A DNA stretch of 64,000 nucleotides from Dicyema japonicum (Eukaryota; Dicyemida; Rhombozoa; Dicyemidae). This document shows positions 23,880-34,375 of the stretch, in pieces (position 1 is the first letter of the stretch; every line of letters starts with the position of its first letter). The stretch lies in NCBI GenBank assembly GCA_011109175.1, contig RDEW01000060.1, positions 57,734-121,733 of the forward strand. Direction: 5' to 3'. A program made the position numbers and the translations under genes. The notes below the pieces were generated by a model. That model saw nothing but the letters and a program-made list of their open reading frames with translations. It was not told where the DNA came from and ran no database searches.

Positions 23880-25170
23880 CTGACCTTTTTACAAAAATTA
23901 ATAGAAATACCTTATCACCAGTTTTAAATAAATATTTGCATTGATGTACACCCATTTTTTATTCATTTTCTTAAAATATGGTGAATCCAATTTTTGTGGA
24001 TTGGATTGAAATTAAAACGACGTTTCTTCAAATCCATATTATCTAAAAGAAACCCTTTTTGGGTGAAATAACACGGGCTGAAAGCATGACTTTCTTGATT
24101 GGAAGCATGACTATCATCGCAATTTTCATCAATTAATGATCCTTCACAATCTGAAAAATTAAATAAATCTCATTGAAACCAAACCTATATCTGTAATAAT
24201 CTTATCGACTACTGTGTTTTCTCATAAGATGTTGTTGAATCCATTAATTCCTCGATACTTCTAAAATGGAGTATTGCCTCAAAAATAATTTAATAAAAAG
24301 TTACCTGTTGATGTATGGGTATACAGATTATAAAAATAAACTGCTTCTTTTATGTGTTCAGTCCAACAATTATCTTCGGACATCATCTTAGATAGTGATC
24401 TTGTGATTGTTTGCTTAAAACGTTTGATAATCGCTTGACTCCTTGGATTGTTAGGCCTACTATGAATTTGTTGGACTTTGAAGCGGTCACATAATGCTTT
24501 TACATTGGAATTTTCAAATTCTGTCCCATTATCCGATTGTAAGAATCGGCATGGTCCATAATCCAAAAAGATTTCTTTGAGGTTTTCGGCCACTTCATAT
24601 CCACTCTTACATTTCATATTTCTTGTGAAGGCATATTTAGAATGTATATTAATTACAGTAAGAAGCCATTTGAAAGAATCATTGTTTTTATTAAACCTTG
24701 AATTTATTTAATAACAAAGTCTTACCTTTTTAGATCAACCATGTCTTTGAAATCTTTCATTCGGCTGAGTAGCTATAATTTGATTTTCAGGATCCATTTG
24801 CTTCAGTGGAGTCGGAAAACGACGAATATCACATTCTGACACCATTTTTCGAATAATTTCTCGTTTCACGAAAAAATATCTTTCATTGCAATATTGCTCC
24901 AATGTGTTGTGTCCACAATGGGTCAATTGATAAATTTGCGTGGAAACTAATTCCATCTCTTAATAATTATCTAGGAGATGACAATTTTGTGGTTTCCATT
25001 AGTGTCTTCGAGGTATTACCTCCCATTGATAGATAAAAAATTTTTTGCCTTTTGAGTTAATCGAAATTTTTTTTGTCTCTTATTAGATCGATCCCTTTCT
25101 GTTCCAATAATTTCATTATATCATGATATTCCTGGGTTGTTTTAACAAAACACAGCGTCATCAGATTAAC
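23880..25170 (-). pseudogene. Integrase relic (Ginger or Ty3/gypsy type)
   Basis: Minus strand. The 24956-24735 frame has the zinc-binding arm (LTHCGHNTLEQYCNERYF, then VSECDI). The 24617-24279 frame has the DDE core: GPCRFLQSDNGTEFENSNVK (second Asp) and RPNNPRSQAIIKRFKQTI (region of the catalytic Glu, read here as Ile-Lys-Arg, so the Glu appears lost). The upstream 25170-24960 part and the downstream FKTGDKVFL block near 23940 extend the match in other frames. Such integrases occur in Ty3/gypsy elements and in Ginger DNA transposons; no RT or RNase H is visible nearby. Stops and frameshifts make it inactive. Confidence 0.7.
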
Positions 25171-25339
25171 TTAATTAAACACGTTTGTATTATGTTATTT
25201 AAATTTTAAAAACTGTTTCACCTTCCAAAAATATTTAAACAGTTTCTTAGTTCCAGAAGAACCACATAAAATTTTAATTATATGAAAAAAAACAAAATGA
25301 TTTTTTGTATTTTATAGGTATTAAATCGAACCTCAATTA

Positions 25340-25720
25340 TGTTTTTAGCGGGCCGTATGTTTGACACTCCTGTGATAGGGGATTTCAAAAGGAAAATAAC
25401 TGATAGGAATCCTACCACCAAGTAGCTCATGCAAGTTGACAGTTCATCCATCACCATAGGAAGCTGAGAAATGGCCAGGGTTTCTTACGTTTCTTCAAGG
25501 GGGTAGGATAGCGATTCATAAATGAGTGAGTCATAGAAGAATTGGGCATAAAGATAGGCAATGCAAAGAATTCCTCTGCAGACATGAAAGAATGCACTTC
25601 TGTAAGGCAGATCATTCGCTGGTGGAACATTTAAGTAGAGTCGGGTGCTATTTTGAGACAGGGATGACATAAAAGTAGGTTTAACTATTCTTCTATGTGG
25701 TCAAGGGGTTTCAAATAAAT
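25340..25720. repeat. Inverted repeat partner of 51780-52200
   Basis: Matches 51780-52200 in inverted orientation. The shared stretch encodes, with breaks, a Cys/His-bearing segment (FLCRHERMHFCKADHSLVEH here; FFCRHKRMHLRMTDQSLVEH at 52 kb). The conserved protein suggests a mobile-element ORF, possibly a DNA transposon; the family is not identified. Confidence 0.45.
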
Positions 25721-25759
25721 AACATAAAAACTCTGAAAGTTTCACAAAAATTAATTTAT

Positions 25760-26060
25760 TAACTCCGGATACACCGAGAATGAAGTAAAGCAAACAACAA
25801 ATTATGTGTATACAGTTTCCACTTCTACAGAAAGAGTCCAGCTGGAATCAGCATAAAAAGTAAAAGACGTCCATATTTGCAGTTGTGAAAACTCCTCCAG
25901 TGGAGTGGGGAACAGCAAATTATCTTTTTTCGTGCCAGCCAGAAACTAGGCGCCACCTAGACAGGTGGATCACATGACGCACTATAATAGAAGCAAGAGG
26001 AGGAACAGAAAAACAAACAGAAAACTTCAAACAGTTAGCCACGCAGCACCAGAAAGTGCC
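25760..26060 (-). repeat. CGGATACACCGAG-family repeat, second copy
   Basis: Same organisation as 18185-18490, including the CACCTAGACAGGTG hairpin and the CACGCAGCACCA end. Confidence 0.65.
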
Positions 26061-26317
26061 ACGCAGCGAAATGATAACTCATCTTCTTGAATATAAGAAA
26101 TATTAGGGAAGAACCATAAGACGCACAAAAATAGAATTTTTAGAAACCAACCTTACTCAAAAAGTATAAAATAAATATAAAAATAATCATAAAAAATAGA
26201 AACCAACCTTACTCAAAAAGTATAAAATAAATAACAAAAAATATAAAAAAGAATAAACATAAAAAAATAAATAAATAAGTAAAATAATGTAATAGTAGTA
26301 CAGTTACGAAGAGATAT

Positions 26318-26908
26318 TTAATGGTGTAAAATCAAAAATATTTATTACGGCGGATAAACTAAATGAAGGAAAATATATTATTTATAATTTTTATGTTTGT
26401 GTTGGACATGAAGGAGATAAATGTGTTTTACTTGAAAAGCAATTTAAACAAATTAAAATGGGAGGATATTATCAATGTGCATTCATCTCACAAAACTATA
26501 AAAATGTGACTATCGAAATTTCATCTCTTAAATTACAATTTTTCCGCAATGATCTGAGTTTTGAATTTATTGGAGATGGTAAATAAATCCGGCTGAATTT
26601 TAGATGAAGGATGCTTTGAAGAACCAACATCGAATGAAATTAAAGACAAAAAAACCATATTTAAACATCGTAATAAAACCGACTAAATTTTAGATGAAAT
26701 AAGTTTTGAAGAATTAATATCTTCTGAAAGTATATTTGTAAAAAAACTGACGAAACATCAAATAATTGGAATCGTATGTGGAGTTGTCGGACTACTGTTG
26801 TCATTGATTCTATTTATAATACTTACTGCAATCATTGCCAATATTTATATCAAAATGAAATCCCGTAAAGAATCACTCTTCACTGAGCCATTCCTTAAGT
26901 TAAGCTAA
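26318..26908 (+). pseudogene. Ig-like type I membrane protein, copy D (5' truncated)
   Basis: Exons 5 (partial) to 7 are intact and in frame: exon 5 to 26578, intron 26579-26603 (25 nt), exon 6 26604-26669, intron 26670-26693 (24 nt), exon 7 26694-26908. It keeps the second Ig-like module (MGGYYQCAFISQNYKNVTIE). It differs from copies A and B after the first residues of the membrane helix: the helix is longer (GVVGLLLSLILFIILTAI) and the tail ends SLFTEPFLKLS. No exons 1-4 are found upstream, where an AT-rich repeat begins abruptly. It represents a second subfamily with copies C and E. Confidence 0.8.
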
Positions 26909-27355
26909 TTATGATTCTCTTTCGGTTAAATTGGGTTAATGGTTTAATTTATTTAAATAATCACTTATCAATTCTTATGATGGCAGCTGAGATTAATCAA
27001 TTATCGTGGTCCACGGCCAGATATTTTCTTTAACTTGATTCCTGTTCCCTTACTTGATTCGATTTCATAAAATTTTTTTTACATTAATATACAAAATTAA
27101 AATTAGACTTTATAAATTTCATAGGACGTTATTCTCTTTTAATCTACTATTTTTAAGATAATATTTCAAATGAAACGAATGGTTATTTAGTAGCTTGATA
27201 GAGCTGCTAATAATATAGGCTTAGTAGACTTTTTCATGCTGCACACTTGGCGTAAATAAGATTTCCAGCTGCAAACCTTAAAATTTATTTTTAAGAAGTT
27301 GAAATTATTTAGAAGTAATGTGCTGAATTGGTTGAAGTGGTGACGATATCTCTAT
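26909..27355. other. 3' flank of copy D, shared with copy C
   Basis: Matches 45540-45974 in inverted orientation, and partly 58850-58881. No gene recognised. Confidence 0.6.
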
Positions 27356-29312
27356 ATGAATTTTTGTCACTTTAATAAACTCAGAAATACACGAATAGCT
27401 GAGCCCAACATATCAAAAATTGATCCAAAAAAGATGTAATTACAAATGTGGCCCTCAAAGCGAAATAAATTTGACACCCATACCCTATCATGTAATCATC
27501 TTATCCAAGGAGACGGTCAGTGGCTAACTCTTTACCTCACAAGAGAGGTTCCAAGAGTAGCGGATATGGATGTAATAGATTATTCAAAAGATTGCTCTCA
27601 TTCACATCGTGAATACTGAGTTAATTTGTTATTTGATGACTAGATAAAGCCGATTTGAGTTTCTAATTGCTGATTTACCNAAATTTGACACCCATACCCT
27701 ATCATGTAATCATCTTATCCAAGGAGACGGTCATTGCCTGACGCTTTACCTCACAAGAGAGGTTCCAAGAGTAGCGGATATGGATGTAATAGATTATTCA
27801 AAAGATTGCTCTCATTCACATCGTGAATACTGAGTTAATTTGTTATTTGATGAATAGATAAAGCCGATTTGAGTCTCTTATTGCTGATTTACCAATTTAG
27901 AATGAATATATTCCTTGGATATGGATAATGGGATTGATTCCAAGAATATTTATGATTATAGATTTAATTCACTCAGATTGATAAAAACCGAACAATCAAT
28001 AGCGACAAGGAATAGATGAACGCTTCAATCAAACTGTTGCTATAAGTCTATATAAAATGAGGCTTTTGGAAGATGCGAATAATGGATAAAATGGTATGGA
28101 ACCATATTTGCTGAAAGTAATCAGAGCGTCTGCAATTGCTATGCGACATCACTTCATATTACAAACAATTGACCTCTGCTCCTTTTTTTGTCTGTCATTC
28201 AAAAAGCGGCAAAAAAGTTCAAAGTTGTTATTCAAATTCGTCCGCTTACCTACCTAGTGAACATCGAACTTATAATTACCTTTTATTGTGGATATAAAAA
28301 TGAATATCCGGTTTCGTTGGTCTCAATTTTTCTACAAAATATTTTAATGCATTCTGATGAGACGGATGTTGATGAACTAACCCTTCCTGGCTTAACCGTT
28401 TAAGTAACACAAAACTCACAGGTCAGACCATACGTTGTTAGATCTCTAACCGTTCACAAGATCCAGTAACCAGAATTGTCATGTAATTGATGGTAATGTC
28501 TGCTTTATCTACTTGTTTGTGGTAATATGACCCCAATAGTACAGTTAGACTTACTGTGTTAGAATCAATGTCTATTAGCTAAACCAAAGTCTTGGTAGTT
28601 GTGGATGAAACTCCAGATCGCAGTAATGTAGTAAAAAAAGTCATCATTTAACTTGATTGGGTTCTGAAATTGAATGACTTGATTTATTAAAGCATGGAGT
28701 GACTGATGGATGTGGTTTCTTTTTCTTACATAATAAAAATGTTAGGGAAGTCTGTGGAAGCAAATGTTAGTAGACGGACTAAAGCTCTTCGTATCATTTA
28801 ATGTTCTCTATCTCAGCTTTCGCGATGAGGCAAAAACATGATGTTTCTTCACACGCGAACAGAGCCGTTGATTATATTTTGAAGATCCATAATTATGTAT
28901 TCGTCAGCTAAAAACATGCTTCTTTACCACTTTCAGTGATTTTGGTAAATTTTATCCAAGAAAACTGATAAAATTAAGGCGACTATTCAAGCCGATAAAA
29001 ATATGCTTTCTAATGTAAAACAGGAAATATCTGACAAAATCGTTATATTCAGAGGGAAGCATCAAGTCAACAAGTTACAGTAACAGCTATAGGACTATAG
29101 TTAATATATTTATGTATATTGGTAACAATGCATTAATCATTCCTTGTGTATAGGGTTGTTAGCGATTTAATGGTTATTTTCTTAGTAATCAGCAGAGTTT
29201 TTCATTTAATTGACCGGGAGTTAATAGGTAATAATTTTTGTTACTTATAAGTGGAGTTTACAAGAATTCATCGCTAAAAAAATAAAAAAATTATAGACCG
29301 ATTTAATTTTTT

Positions 29313-29800
29313 CAAACCATAAGCGTACACTCCCAGAGATCTGTCATGTGGACCTGATGTGATGCAGAACTTGAAAACAGCACGAGTTTCCTGGTCTCGT
29401 CTATTATTATTAATGCAACACACGTTAACCATAACACCCATAGTATTACCAATTCGCCTAAAAAATGATCAAATTAACTATGGGTTACTCCTTTCACCGT
29501 CGTGTGGAACCACTCTCAAACCCCCTTGGTGTTCTCGCGTCTTAATTTTCTTTTGATGTACTTGAAGACTGATAGTTATCCCGTCCTCACTAACACGTAG
29601 GATGCCGCATGAAATCAAGCGAGAGTGTTTGGCCCCCTCGTGAAATTTCGCAGTCCTTCGGATAGGAATGGTTCAAAAATCATAGACTCAAAAATAAGGC
29701 CGATAATCCTGTTGGCGGCTTCCTGGAGTTCGGTCAACTTCTTCATCAACCTCCCACGCCTTATGGGAACATTAAATCCAGCGTTATTCAAACATATTTT
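29313..29800 (-). other. Coding-like island of unknown function
   Basis: Less AT-rich than its surroundings, with several open minus-strand frames. One reads CGILRVSEDGITISLQVHQ then QGGLRVVPHDGERSNP. After a possible short intron of ~21-31 nt another reads RIGNTMGVMVNVCCINNNRR and VFKFCITSGPHDRSLGVYAY. I cannot assign a family or settle the exon boundaries. It may be exons of a host gene divergent from SERF or a mobile-element ORF. Confidence 0.35.
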
Positions 29801-29871
29801 TAGTTTAATATTAAAAAATTAAAATAATTATTAATAAATTTTTAAAAAAATTTATTGATTTAAATACTTTA

Positions 29872-30074
29872 ATGACAAGTATGTTGTAGTAAATTAGGTT
29901 TGAGGGGGCAACCAAAGAGATCTTGCACGAGAAAAAAACCAAAAAAAGAAGCAAACTGCGACTCGTCCTGCAAATCAACAAGAAAATAATAAAGGACTTT
30001 CTTACCAAGAACGACTCATTAGAAACTCCAAAATAATGCAAGAAAAGCAAGCTAAAAAATTGAATGACAAATGA
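29872..30074 (+). CDS. SERF: SERF-family small basic protein, copy 2
   Basis: Exons 29872-29878 and 29905-30074 around a 26-nt intron (29879-29904) identical in position to copy 1. The 58-residue product differs from copy 1 at two sites, Thr21 to Ala and Asp43 to Asn; the second falls in the conserved RDSKIMQ core. Upstream sequence differs from copy 1 beyond about 40 bp, so the two may be regulated differently. Confidence 0.9.
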
Positions 30075-30399
30075 TTGCTGTAAAATTTTTTGACTCAATA
30101 ATTGACTTTGTTAATTGCGGAGATATTTCTTTCTGTAATGTGAATTAGCTTATTTTGCTTCACATCAGATCCTCAGATTGAATCATGTGAAGTAAATTTT
30201 TAATGATTGACCAGTGAGATTTGTGGCAACGTTTAACTACGTGATTGAATATTTCCCTTTTGCTTTCAGGTAACGAGTTTTTGCTTGACCTACATAGATG
30301 AGGCCATACTGGAACGAGTCAGGATCTCAGGATTACTAAGTTTGATTTACCCAAAGACTCACATAAGAGTTGTAGAGTTGTATGAGGTTAAATTCTCCC

Positions 30400-30940
30400 A
30401 GATAACGTCTTATGGATCAGTGTTTAATTGTCGGCTCCCCCATGATAGTAATTAGTAATGTTTATTAAAAGACATTTTACGTTGGTGGAGATTTGCCAGA
30501 TGCTCTATATTTGAGATTATTTTATTGTGAGCATGTCTGATGTGTCCTCTTTTACAGATACTCAAATTAATACGTTTCTTCCATATCAATGTTCTCTCTG
30601 TTCAATGCAATATTCATGCAAAAGACGATTGCAATTGCTATTTCGTTTAATGAAGTTTTGTATTCTTTTATCATAGTTTTGTTTTTTATTCAACATATGT
30701 TCCTTATGATTGAGGATGCTTCCATTGCGCGTGCTCTAATGAACGAGATAGAATAATGGCTAAAAATCAACACCAGATTGCACACAGGGACTCAATTCGA
30801 TAGTTGAATTTTAAATAAAACAAAAAGATAAATAGTTCTCTATTTTATTTTTTAACAGGTTACATCAAAAAATTGGATGATAGATTATTTAATTATTTAA
30901 ATAATTACAAGAATAAATAATTCATAATTTAAAAAAATCA
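30400..30940. other. No gene recognised
   Basis: Downstream of SERF copy 2; AT-rich, no interpretable frame. Confidence 0.45.
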
Positions 30941-30943
30941 AAG

Positions 30944-31693
30944 TGAAGATAAAAGTGAAGAATCCTGCCTCCTTTTCATAACCTAGGGCATATCCATGTT
31001 AATTCGAAAGTACGTAGGTTGCGATTAGACTGCAGTAGTAACCGTGATTGAGGAGAATATGATTGTGCAAAAATAAAAAACCAGTCTGGGATGACAGCTA
31101 GTAAAACTCGAATTGTTGATAAACTGTTTGCGTATATGAAAATGGGAATGAAAGCAATCCTCTGTATTGCAGGAATAAATGCTAATATATGAGGGAATGA
31201 GAGACATAACAAAGGTTGAAATATTGAAGATAACGAATGAGCATATAGTAAGGTGTATTCGGGTTTTGTGAAGCAAAAGTCTTCATAACTATACGGAAAA
31301 AGTGACAACTTAAACAAGTATGAGGAAAATATTGTGGGATAACTCTATTGTTATATTAAATACCATTTATAAGAAATAATCAGTCTCTTGAGATCTTCGA
31401 TGACTTTTACTTTTAATGAAATTTTAACCTCATCAGAGAATTTAGTATTTGGGTAGAAAGGCTAAATTACTTGATGACCACCACATACTTTATATTTTTA
31501 CACACAGTCCCAGGAGACCTAATAGGCCAGCGACTGAATATTATATGGCAGCCAGTCTCCACGTGCCAATTAACTATTTATTAATAATTAAAACTCACTA
31601 TCTCAACAGAAAAAACAAAGTGGGTTTTACTCGACATAAATTCCACCAATAAAGTACTTTTAACTACCATTCCTGTAAGCAATGAAGGGAAGT
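30944..31693. repeat. ~750-bp direct repeat, first copy (partner 33586-34337)
   Basis: Highly similar to 33586-34337 over the full length, with scattered substitutions and single-base indels. It contains the membrane-protein-like frames described separately. Confidence 0.85.
30960..31460 (-). pseudogene. Multi-pass membrane protein fragment, ENT/SLC29-like
   Basis: The minus-strand 113-codon frame is strongly hydrophobic. The segment RIAFIPIFIYAN followed by VIPDWFFIF resembles the conserved R-x-x-FIPLFxxCN ... DWxF region in the C-terminal half of equilibrative nucleoside transporters. A neighbouring frame offers FVIFNISTFVMSL and another NHGYYCSLIATYVLSN and GYEKEAGFFTFIF, which fit adjacent ENT blocks but lie in different frames. 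This means frameshifts or undetected short introns. Both duplicated copies show the same frame changes. Identification is tentative. Confidence 0.35.
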
Positions 31694-32215
31694 GGTTATC
31701 TTTCCCCTGAAATGCTTCAGCCAGGGAGAGAGATACTTCCATCATCCAGAAGCCACTAAAATACTTTTATGTACCGTAGACTTCCATAGCAGACATCATT
31801 AAGTAGTAAAGATAAATTAACTGTATTTTCCTTAAAATATGGCAAAATAAAAACTACATTTAGTGGTATTAGTATTCAAAGATGGTTAATATGACAAATC
31901 CAATGAATAAGGCAATTACAGTCACGGAGATATGATGTAGTTCTGTACCCCTGTTTTAGATTAATCTGATACTTTTTGGAACGAAGAAAAAACTGCCGAC
32001 AGCTATAACGAACATCATAACTTTGGAGATGATCAGAATGTAATTAAAGAATGAACTTCGCATTTAGAGTTAGTGTCTGAGTTGAGTATGTATTCAATAT
32101 AGTACTAATAATGTAATATTTGTAATACCTCTGAGGCTATGTTGATGGAGATGTTCCACAGTAAGAAATTTCCAAGAACTATAAAAAGATTCCTCCACTT
32201 TCTTTGTTGACAATT
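31694..32215. other. No gene recognised
   Basis: AT-rich; no frame or repeat match noticed. Confidence 0.4.
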
Positions 32216-32219
32216 TCCA

Positions 32220-32460
32220 TGAACCACTTCTTATCTATTATTATTATTATAAGCACTTATCGCAATGTCAAAGGACTTGACAAAGCATGTGCAACACGAG
32301 TTAGAAAATCACTGATTAGTTTCATCCACTTCCTCCTATTCAAAGCCCCGGTGCGCAACCAATCAAGATCCTCTCCTCTTCCAAGATGCCGTCCTATTTC
32401 TAGAGTTCCTCGTCGAGAACGATTGCCAGTGTCATCTTATCTACTTAAGTTAAATTAAAT
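32220..32460 (-). mobile_element. LINE C-terminal fragment with ATA/TAA tail
   Basis: Near-copy of 40970-41200: the minus strand encodes the end of an APE-type LINE polyprotein, followed by GATAAGTGCTTATAATAATA. It is heavily 5' truncated. Confidence 0.7.
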
Positions 32461-32741
32461 TATATTTTTAAATGTTTTTTATTTAATTAAATAATTTTTA
32501 ATAATTTATGAACATTTCAAAAATTATCAACTTACTTATATTTCCACGGTATACTGCAATAAGGTTAATTGGACCAGATCACAACATCCAACCTATTGAA
32601 AATTTTTTAATTGAAATACAACGAAAACTATTAGAGGAGGCTGTTCTACCGAGCTGCTCTCTATTCCAAATATTATCGAATTATCTACAATCATACAGAA
32701 ATTGTGAGCCGATGGCATGTCCTATGAGAAGAGTTGTTTAG
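32460..32741 (+). other. Unassigned 77-codon frame
   Basis: The frame at 32508-32741 (includes PDHNIQPIENFLIEIQRKLL) has no recognised relative and no visible partner exons. Spurious translation is possible. Confidence 0.2.
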
Positions 32742-32865
32742 GATTCTCGACCCCGCCGGAATCGTACTCACCTTTGTCTGTCTGGGATCACTTAGTTAGA
32801 TGAGAACTTTTATTTCTTTCTCTTTGACCCAGTGATCCTGGGCGTAATAATAATAATAATAGACA
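32742..32865 (+). repeat. LINE 3' tail repeat with TAA microsatellite
   Basis: Matches 9412-9520 (GTCTGGGATCA ... TTTGACCCAGTGATCCT ... TAATAATAATAAT), the tail attached to the RLE element remnant. GGGATCACT and AGTGATCC can pair. Confidence 0.65.
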
Positions 32866-32869
32866 AATA

Positions 32870-33570
32870 GGATTAAAATTATCCTAAAATGTGATATAAT
32901 TATATTAATTATTTTTTTTAATTTTGTTAGTATTTTTTATTTTTTTAAATTACATGTTATAAATTGTTTTTGTTTACTAGCAGGTTTCACATAAAAGCAG
33001 GTTTTTACTTGCTCAATTATTAAAACTATTAGAACTCGGAGGCAAAATAAGGAATAAATTTAAAAGCAATTTCCAAAAACTCATACATAGTTACAAGAAC
33101 ACCTAAAGGAGATTTATTCCGCCAAGTGTTCTAAGATAGTAAAATCATCTACCAATACTACACCGATCTACATTTTAATGGAAAAGAAATCAGACTGAAT
33201 GCTACAAGTATAGAAACCACTCAACTTTTTCTTACTTAAGATAACGAAGAAAACTTGATATTTTTTTGATTTTATCATTTTTAAATGCAATATTTCACTT
33301 CATAAATTAGAGAATTTTTAAATTACCATGTCCCTTTAATTTATATTATTGAACTATAAAAAAAATTTATTTAATTATAGATGAATGTAACATTAACGGG
33401 ATAGTAATTTTAAATATAATTGTCGGGACAATTTGAATGCTGAAAAGTTTCAATGAAAACAATATTGAAAAAATATTTCATGCTAAATTTTAATTTTCTA
33501 ACAATGGATAGTTTTGTTAATTTCCATGTTAATTGTCGTAAAATGTTAAATTTCATTACAAAAATCCCAA
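32870..33570. other. No gene recognised
   Basis: Very AT-rich spacer between the two copies of the 750-bp repeat. Confidence 0.5.
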
Positions 33571-34090
33571 TAACAAGTCCGTCGAAGTGAAGATAAAAGT
33601 CAAGAATCCTGCCTCCTTTTCATAACCTGGGCATATCCATGTTAATTCGAAAGTACGTAGGTTGCGAGTAGACTGCAGTAGTAACCGTGATTGAGGAGAA
33701 TATGATTGTGCAAAAATAAAAAACCAGTCTGGGATGACAGCTGATAAAACACGAATTGTTGATAAACTGTTTGCGTATATGAAAATGGGAATGAAAGCAA
33801 TCCTCAGTACTGCAGGAATAAATGCTAATATATGAGGGAATGAGAGACATAACAAAGGTTGAAATATTGATGATAACGAATGAGCATATAGTAAGGTGTA
33901 TTCGGGATTTTGTGAAGCAAAAGTCCTCATAACTATACGGAAAAAGTGACAACCTAAACAAGTATGTGGAAAATATTGTGGGATGACACTATTGTTATAT
34001 TAAATACCATTTATAAGAAATGATCAGTCTCTTGAGATCTTCGATGACTTTTACTTTTAATGAAATTTTAACCTCATCAGAGAATTTAGT
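33560..34090 (-). pseudogene. ENT/SLC29-like membrane fragment, second copy
   Basis: The frame at 33930-33556 is 124 codons and contains RIAFIPIFIYANSLSTIRVL and DWFFIF. Here the same frame runs on into PGYEKEAGFLTFIF. The frame also appears open upstream past a possible ~19-nt intron. The ENT match has the same difficulties as at 30960-31460. The copy is joined directly to an RTE-like element just downstream on the map. Confidence 0.35.
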
Positions 34091-34375
34091 ATTTGGGTAG
34101 AAAGGCTAAATTACTTGATGACCACCACAGACTTTATCTTTTTACACACAGTCCCAGGAGACCTAATAGGCCAGCGACTGAATAGTATATAGCAGCCAGT
34201 CTCCACGTGCCAATTAACTATTTATTAATAATTAAAACTCACTATCTCAACAGAAAAAACAAAGTGGGTTTTACTCGACATAAATTCCACCAATAAAGTA
34301 CTTGTAACTATCATTCCTATAAGAAATAAAGGGAAGAGTCTATCTTTTCCCTGAAATGCTTGAAGAATAACCCTG

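Larger units (their letters stand above)
27356..30400. repeat. Segmental duplication, right copy (partner 1-2910)
   Basis: Direct copy of 1-2910. A one-N join at 27680 has ~210 bp repeated on both sides (27466-27679 and 27681 onward). It lacks the SINE present in the left copy and holds ~500 bp (29313-29830) missing from the left copy. Confidence 0.85.

Noticed and set aside
23880-25170. A complete LTR retrotransposon or retrovirus around the integrase
   Set aside because: No RT, RNase H, protease or paired LTRs are visible on either side; only integrase blocks are readable.
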